From CAYVOX01 sp964453035 (lineage in GTDB: Bacteria; Chloroflexota; Anaerolineae; Anaerolineales; Anaerolineaceae): a stretch of 9,068 nt of DNA. The stretch is taken from assembly GCA_964453035.1 (NCBI GenBank), contig CAYVOX010000133.1, forward strand, positions 1 through 9,068. Reading direction: 5' to 3'. This document shows, one piece after another, positions 5,456 to 9,068 of the stretch (its first letter is position 1; each line of letters begins with the position of its first letter). A program made the position numbers and the translations under genes. The notes below the pieces were generated by a model. It searched no databases. It was not told the DNA's origin and saw nothing but the letters and a program-made list of their open reading frames with translations.

Positions 5456-5827
5456 ATGATTCAACAAGAGACTCGGATAAAGGTCGCCGATAACACCGGC
5501 GCGCGCGAGTTGCTGGTCATCCACGTGGTGGGTGGTTCCACGCGGCGCTACGCGCATGTGGGCGATGTGGTCATCTGCGCCGTCAAATCGGCCGCGCCGC
5601 AGGGCTCGGTGAAGAAGAGCGACGTGGTCAAGGCCGTGATCGTCCGTTCGGCCAAGGAATGGCGGCGCGAGGATGGTTCCAGCATCCGCTTTGATGATAA
5701 TGCCGCGGTCATTCTGGATGGTGAAACCCAGAACCCGAAAGGCACGCGCATTTTTGGCCCGGTGGCTCGTGAACTGCGTGAAAAAGGTTTTATGAAAATT
5801 ATCTCCCTGGCCCCGGAAGTTCTGTAG
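5456..5827 (+). CDS. rplN: 50S ribosomal protein L14 (uL14)
   Basis: The 123-residue product aligns along its whole length with L14: MIQQETRIKVADNTGARELLVIHVVGGS at the start, VGDVVICAVKSAAPQGSVKKSDVVKAVIVRSAKEWRREDGSSIRFDDNAAVIL in the middle, and GTRIFGPVARELREKGFMKIISLAPEVL at the end. L14 is at the subunit interface, contacts 16S rRNA in bridge B8 and is the docking site of the silencing factor RsfS. The Shine-Dalgarno GAAGGAG (5441-5447) lies at the end of rpsQ. In the classical layout L14 opens the spc operon, but the four-base spacing leaves no room for a separate promoter immediately before it. Confidence 0.99.
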   Translation: MIQQETRIKVADNTGARELLVIHVVGGSTRRYAHVGDVVICAVKSAAPQGSVKKSDVVKAVIVRSAKEWRREDGSSIRFDDNAAVILDGETQNPKGTRIFGPVARELREKGFMKIISLAPEVL

Positions 5828-5851
5828 GCCAGTGAGTACAGGAGCGAAGTC

Positions 5852-6184
5852 ATGAGAGTCAAAATTCGCAAAGGTGATCAGGTTGAAGTCATCAGCGGCC
5901 GCACAGAAGATAAAGGCTTGCGCGGCGAGGTGATTAAGGTCCTGCCCGAAGAAAATAAGGTGGTGGTGCAGGGTGTCAACGTCCGCACCAAACATCAACG
6001 CCAGGTTCAGTCACAGGGCCGTACCGTCTCGCCTGGTAAAGTCAAATTTGAAGCGCCAATGCACCTTTCAAACGTTTTACTGGTTTGCCCAAAGTGCGGC
6101 AAGACCACGCGGGTGGGCTTGAACCGGCAGGGTGACTCGGTTGTGCGCGTTTGCAAGAAGTGCCAGGCCGTCATCGACGCCTGA
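5852..6184 (+). CDS. rplX: 50S ribosomal protein L24 (uL24), four-cysteine form
   Basis: The 110-residue product has an N-terminal KOW motif (KIRKGDQVEVISGRTEDKGLRGEVIKVLPEENKVVVQGVN, 4-43), which is diagnostic of L24, an initiator of 50S assembly located near the tunnel exit. The C-terminal part carries CPKC at 79-82 and CKKC at 101-104, a complete four-cysteine set that could bind zinc. Many L24 proteins, including that of E. coli, have lost these cysteines. The ATG has AGGAG (5840-5844) seven bases upstream and lies 24 bases after rplN. Confidence 0.97.
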   Translation: MRVKIRKGDQVEVISGRTEDKGLRGEVIKVLPEENKVVVQGVNVRTKHQRQVQSQGRTVSPGKVKFEAPMHLSNVLLVCPKCGKTTRVGLNRQGDSVVRVCKKCQAVIDA

Positions 6185-6204
6185 GCGGCCCGGGAGCTAA
6201 ATCT

Positions 6205-6747
6205 ATGAACAGGTTGAAAGAACGATATCAAAAAGAAATTGCACCGGCCTTGTTTAAGGCGTTGAATCTGACCAATGTAATGCAGATTCCTACACCGAAG
6301 AAGGTTGTGGTGAATATTGGCCTGGGCGAAGCTATGGATAACCCCAAGGCGATGGAAGCTGCGGTCTCCGATATGACCCAGATCACCGGTCAAAAGCCGA
6401 TCATTACCAAAGCCCGCAAGAGCATCGCCAACTTCAAGCTGCGCGAGGGCCGCGCCATCGGCGCCAAGGTCACGTTGCGCGGGGAGAAGATGTGGTCATT
6501 CCTCGACCGGCTGATGAATATAGTGTTGCCCCGCGTACGCGACTTCCGCGGTGTTTCCGCCGATGCTTTCGACGGCCGCGGCAATTACACTCTGGGCTTA
6601 CGGGAACAATTAATCTTCCCCGAGATCGAGTACGACAAAATCGACAAGATTCGCGGTATGGAGATTACGATTGTGACCAATGCGCCAACAGACGATCAGG
6701 CTGCCATGCTGCTGCAAATGCTCGGCATGCCTTTTAGGAAGGGATAA
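6205..6747 (+). CDS. rplE: 50S ribosomal protein L5 (uL5)
   Basis: I start at ATG 6205, which gives MNRLKERYQKEIAPAL, a standard L5 N-terminus, and 180 residues (the usual length is 178-180). An in-frame ATG at 6151 lies inside rplX and would add 18 residues without family support. GGGAG (6192-6196) is the likely ribosome binding site. Conserved stretches include PTPKKVVVNIGLGEA (29-43), TGQKPIITKARKSIANFKLREG (61-82) and DFRGVSADAFDGRGNYTLGLREQLIFPEI (113-141). L5 belongs to the 5S rRNP with L18 and contacts the P-site tRNA. Its stop is one base before the rpsN start. Confidence 0.98.
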   Translation: MNRLKERYQKEIAPALFKALNLTNVMQIPTPKKVVVNIGLGEAMDNPKAMEAAVSDMTQITGQKPIITKARKSIANFKLREGRAIGAKVTLRGEKMWSFLDRLMNIVLPRVRDFRGVSADAFDGRGNYTLGLREQLIFPEIEYDKIDKIRGMEITIVTNAPTDDQAAMLLQMLGMPFRKG

Positions 6748-6748
6748 T

Positions 6749-6931
6749 ATGGCAAAGAAGTGCATGACTTATCGTGAAATGCGGCGAAAGTCGCCCATCC
6801 AGGTACGCAACCGCTGCCGGTTGTGCGGTCGTCCGCGCGGATATATGCGCCGCTTTGGCCTTTGCCGCATTTGCTTCCGAGAATTAGCTCTGCAAGGGCA
6901 AATCCCAGGCGTCACGAAGTCGTCCTGGTAG
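6749..6931 (+). CDS. rpsN: 30S ribosomal protein S14, zinc-binding (type Z) form (uS14)
   Basis: The start at ATG 6749 gives a 60-residue protein. An in-frame ATG at 6680 inside rplE would add 23 residues absent from the family. The protein shows CRLC at 23-26 and CRIC at 39-42, the CxxC-x12-CxxC zinc ribbon of short S14, and ends with the typical RELALQGQIPGVTKSSW. S14 lies in the 30S head near S3 and S10. Its first 20 residues (MAKKCMTYREMRRKSPIQVR) diverge from the commoner MAKKSxIxKxKRxPKF pattern and include an extra cysteine at position 5. AGGAAGGG (6736-6743) is the ribosome binding site, inside the end of rplE. Some bacteria keep a zinc-free S14 paralogue for zinc starvation; none is in this window. 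Confidence 0.97.
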   Translation: MAKKCMTYREMRRKSPIQVRNRCRLCGRPRGYMRRFGLCRICFRELALQGQIPGVTKSSW

Positions 6932-6950
6932 GCGGCCCGGAGGTTATGAG

Positions 6951-7364
6951 ATGAGCGTGAATGATCCGATTTCTGATATGTTGACCCGCATCCGCAACGC
7001 TGTATCCACAGGACAGCCTGCGGTAGCGATGCCCAACTCCACAATCAAATCCGAGATTGCCCGCATCCTCAAGGAAGAGGGCTTTATCGAAGGGTTTGAG
7101 GTGACCGATGCTGAAAAGGTTTACCAGAGGATTTTGAGGCTGCGATTAAAATACACTGGCGAACGCCGCCAGCGAACCCCTGTGATCACCGGCCTGGTAC
7201 GCATTAGCCGCCCCGGCCGCCGGGTGTATACCCAGAAGCAGGATATCCCCTGGGTGCTTTCTGGTATGGGTATTGCCATCCTCTCGACCCCCAAAGGGAT
7301 TATGACCGGTCAACGCGCGCGACAGCTGGGCGTTGGCGGCGAAATCCTGTGCAAGGTCTGGTAA
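6951..7364 (+). CDS. rpsH: 30S ribosomal protein S8 (uS8)
   Basis: The 137-residue product has the N-terminal DPISDMLTRIRNA (5-17), the central KSEIARILKEEGFIEGFEV and the C-terminal RISRPGRRVYTQKQDIPWVLSGMGIAILSTPKGIMTGQRARQLGVGGEILCKVW. All are standard S8 features, including the 16S rRNA-binding STPKG segment (112-116). S8 organises the central domain of 16S rRNA. In E. coli it represses the spc operon by binding near the rplX-rplE junction; I do not see an obvious copy of that element here. GGAGGT (6939-6944) lies six bases before the ATG. Confidence 0.98.
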   Translation: MSVNDPISDMLTRIRNAVSTGQPAVAMPNSTIKSEIARILKEEGFIEGFEVTDAEKVYQRILRLRLKYTGERRQRTPVITGLVRISRPGRRVYTQKQDIPWVLSGMGIAILSTPKGIMTGQRARQLGVGGEILCKVW

Positions 7365-7387
7365 ACAGGCTAAAGGAGGTAAGTAAA

Positions 7388-7942
7388 GTGTCTCGAATTG
7401 GTCGCTTACCCGTGACCGTCCCGGCAGGGGTGCAGGTTACCATCGAAGGCCAGCAGGTGCACGTCAAAGGTCCGAAGGGCGAAATGCTCAAGCTCTTCAA
7501 ACCCGAGATTGGTATTGCACTGGAAGCCAACCAGGTGATTGTAACCCGCGGTAATGATGAACCGCGCATCCGCGCTCTGCATGGAACGACGCGCGCAATT
7601 ATCAACAGTATGATTACCGGTGTCAGCGCCGGTTTCACCAAGGTGCTGGAAATCGACGGTGTGGGTTACCGCGCCGAAATGGACGGCAAAACGCTGGTGA
7701 TTTACGTGGGCTACTCACATCCTGTGAGAATGGAACCCCCCGAGGGCATCTCTTTCGATGTCGAAACCAAGACCCGACAGGTCAAGGTGATGGGCTTCGA
7801 TAAAGAATTGGTCGGCCAGGTGGCCGCCAATATCCGTGAAGTACGCCCCCCCGAACCCTACAAGGGCAAGGGCATTCACTACCTGGGCGAGCGCATCCGC
7901 CGCAAGGCTGGTAAGGCCGCCAAGGGCAAGGGCAAGAAGTAG
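7388..7942 (+). CDS. rplF: 50S ribosomal protein L6 (uL6), GTG start
   Basis: The start is GTG 7388, which gives (M)SRIGRLPVTVPAGVQVTI, the standard L6 N-terminus. It has the best Shine-Dalgarno sequence in the window, AAAGGAGGT (7372-7380), exactly seven bases upstream. An in-frame GTG at 7349 lies inside rpsH and has no family support. The 184-residue product holds the two L6 repeats, with GPKGEM (28-33), EIDGVGYRAEMDGKTLVIYVGYSHPV (88-113) and the C-terminal RPPEPYKGKGIHYLGERIRRKAGKAAKGKGKK. L6 sits at the base of the factor-binding stalk next to the sarcin-ricin loop. The strong ribosome binding site may offset the weaker GTG start. Confidence 0.98.
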   Translation: MSRIGRLPVTVPAGVQVTIEGQQVHVKGPKGEMLKLFKPEIGIALEANQVIVTRGNDEPRIRALHGTTRAIINSMITGVSAGFTKVLEIDGVGYRAEMDGKTLVIYVGYSHPVRMEPPEGISFDVETKTRQVKVMGFDKELVGQVAANIREVRPPEPYKGKGIHYLGERIRRKAGKAAKGKGKK

Positions 7943-7952
7943 GTGACGTGTT

Positions 7953-8318
7953 ATGAGTAAACAAACTCGTGCAGAATCTCGTGAACGACGACACCGCAGC
8001 GTGCGGAAAAACATTTCCGGTTCGCCGGAAAAGCCGCGCCTGAGTGTCTTCCGCAGCCTGGCTGAGATCTACGCCCAGGTGATCGATGATGAAGCTGGCC
8101 ACACGCTGGCCGCCGCCTCATCCATTGACCAGGAACTTCGTGAGAAGGTTAAAGGCCTGAAGAAGAACGAACAGGCCAGGCAGGTTGGTCAACTGGTAGC
8201 CAAACGCGCCATCGAAAAGGGCATCAAGCAGGTTGTTTTCGACCGCGGCGGCTTCCGCTATATCGGGCGTGTCAAAGCTCTGGCTGACGGCGCGCGCGAA
8301 GCCGGCCTGGAATTCTAG
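7953..8318 (+). CDS. rplR: 50S ribosomal protein L18 (uL18)
   Basis: The 121-residue product contains the basic N-terminus (about residues 1-30), PRLSVFRSLAEIYAQVIDDEAGHTLAAASS (28-57) and the L18 signature VVFDRGGFRYIGRVKALADGAREAGLEF (94-121). L18 binds 5S rRNA together with L5, encoded a few genes upstream. The family usually has FRYHG; here the histidine is isoleucine (FRYIG), a minor change. AGGTGA (7941-7946) overlaps the rplF stop and lies six bases before the ATG, so coupling is likely. Confidence 0.98.
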   Translation: MSKQTRAESRERRHRSVRKNISGSPEKPRLSVFRSLAEIYAQVIDDEAGHTLAAASSIDQELREKVKGLKKNEQARQVGQLVAKRAIEKGIKQVVFDRGGFRYIGRVKALADGAREAGLEF

Positions 8319-8349
8319 GCGAAATTAATAGAGATGAGGGCCTAAAAAC

Positions 8350-8883
8350 ATGGAATTAGACTTTCAACCTTCCTCGATGGAACAGACTTATGACGAACGC
8401 GTGATTGAAATCGCGCGCGTGGCAAAAGTGGTTAAAGGCGGCCGCCGTTTTCAATTTCGCGTGACGGTTGTGGCTGGCGATAACCACGGCAAAGTGGGGT
8501 TGGGCGTTGGCAAGGCCAATGCTGTGCCCGAAGCCATGCGCAAAGCCTCGGAACGCGCTCAAAAGGATATGCGAACCGTGGCCGTTTCTGGCACGACTGT
8601 TCCCCATGAGGTTACCGGGCGCGTGGGTGGGGCTATCGTCCTGCTCAAACCCGCCTCTGCTGGAACGGGCGTCATCGCTGCAGGCGGCGTGCGCGCCGTG
8701 CTGGAAGCAGCCGGATTGCGCGACATCCTGACTAAATCTCTCGGCAGTGCCAACGTGCTCAACGTGGTCAAGGCCACCTTCCAGGCGCTTGAACAGCTCA
8801 AGTCTCCTGAATCAGAAGCCAACCGCCGCGGAAAACCGCTCAAAGACCTTCTGCCCTTCTGGGAACGGAGGAAAAATGGCTGA
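8350..8883 (+). CDS. rpsE: 30S ribosomal protein S5 (uS5)
   Basis: The 177-residue product has the double-stranded-RNA-binding-like N-terminal domain with RVAKVVKGGRRFQFRVTVVAGDNHGKVGLGVGKANAVPEAMRKA (23-66). It is followed by the second domain, with TVPHEVTGRVGGAIVLLKPASAGTGVIAAGGVRAVLEAAGLRDILTKSLGSANVLNVVKATFQAL (83-147). S5 borders the mRNA entry channel with S3 and S4 and affects decoding accuracy; the loop around VKGGRRFQF is the site of spectinomycin-resistance and fidelity mutations in other species and looks wild-type. GAGGG (8336-8340) lies nine bases before the ATG. The gene end overlaps rpmD by eight bases. Confidence 0.98.
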   Translation: MELDFQPSSMEQTYDERVIEIARVAKVVKGGRRFQFRVTVVAGDNHGKVGLGVGKANAVPEAMRKASERAQKDMRTVAVSGTTVPHEVTGRVGGAIVLLKPASAGTGVIAAGGVRAVLEAAGLRDILTKSLGSANVLNVVKATFQALEQLKSPESEANRRGKPLKDLLPFWERRKNG

Positions 8884-9068
8884 GCAACCCGTTAAAAGAT
8901 TGCGCATCACGCTGGTTAAGAGCGCTATTGGTTTCTCCGAGCGGCACAAGAAAACCGTCCGCGCCCTTGGGCTGAAACGGCTGAACCATACCGTAGAGCA
9001 TGACGACACCCCTGCGCTGCGAGGGATGCTCTCGCTCGTCAATCATCTGGTTCGGATTGAAGAATCCG
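8876..9068 (+). CDS. rpmD: 50S ribosomal protein L30 (uL30), cut by the window edge
   Basis: The ATG at 8876 overlaps the last eight bases of rpsE and has CGGAGG (8866-8871) five bases upstream. The visible 64 codons read MAEQPVKRLRITLVKSAIGF, then SERHKKTVRALGLKRLNHTV and a helix ending LVNHLVRIEES. This is the L30 pattern (LRITLVKS-IG, LGLxRLxxTV, GM---V-HLV). The family is normally about 60 residues, so only a few residues and the stop should be missing at the edge. L30 binds 23S rRNA and is a small non-essential 50S protein in some bacteria. In the canonical spc order rplO and secY would follow. Confidence 0.94.
   Translation, partial: MAEQPVKRLRITLVKSAIGFSERHKKTVRALGLKRLNHTVEHDDTPALRGMLSLVNHLVRIEES

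Noticed and set aside
8334..8345. Three-codon frame ATG AGG GCC TAA before rpsE; also ATG AGA TGA before rpsH and ATG TGA before rplD
   Set aside because: Start-stop minimal frames occur by chance in purine-rich ribosome binding regions. They have no ribosome binding sites of their own at suitable distance.
1..9068. CRISPR arrays, insertion sequences, tRNA genes, phage or defence genes
   Set aside because: No direct repeats, transposase-like frames, tRNA-like cloverleaves or foreign-looking genes were seen. Coding sequence of known ribosomal proteins fills all but the 383-660 spacer and short gaps.

Overview
The window is an almost uninterrupted bacterial ribosomal-protein gene cluster, all on the + strand. 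It starts in the last codons of tuf and ends inside rpmD. The order is tuf-rpsJ, then rplC-rplD-rplW-rplB-rpsS-rplV-rpsC-rplP-rpmC-rpsQ (the S10 block), then rplN-rplX-rplE-rpsN-rpsH-rplF-rplR-rpsE-rpmD (the spc block). Every gene has its expected family length and hallmark motifs, and none is broken. Base composition is moderately GC-rich. The protein sequences (the L2 N-terminus, zinc-type S14, four-cysteine L24, short L22) remind me of Chloroflexota, probably Anaerolineae. That placement is recognition from memory, not a search result.

Layout: 1-54 is the C-terminal end of EF-Tu. 74-382 is rpsJ, which follows tuf closely. 383-660 is the only long non-coding stretch (278 bases). 661-5452 holds the S10 block and 5456-9068 the spc block. 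Within these two blocks genes are separated by at most about 50 bases, and several overlap: TAATG at rplW/rplB, ATGA at rplP/rpmC and rpmC/rpsQ, and 8 bases at rpsE/rpmD. Most starts have a clear purine-rich Shine-Dalgarno sequence. This suggests one long, translationally coupled transcript supplying 30S and 50S proteins in concert.

I see no new protein system here. The part worth attention is the rpsJ-rplC spacer. It contains a 14-bp stem-loop just after rpsJ, then an extended -10-like promoter, then about 165 bases that fold into four tandem hairpins ending about 15 bases before the rplC Shine-Dalgarno sequence. My reading is that rpsJ ends the str/tuf transcript, and that the rplC-led transcript starts in this spacer with a structured 5' leader. 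Such a leader is a candidate autoregulatory ribosomal-protein leader. The pairings are visible in the sequence; the function is inferred.
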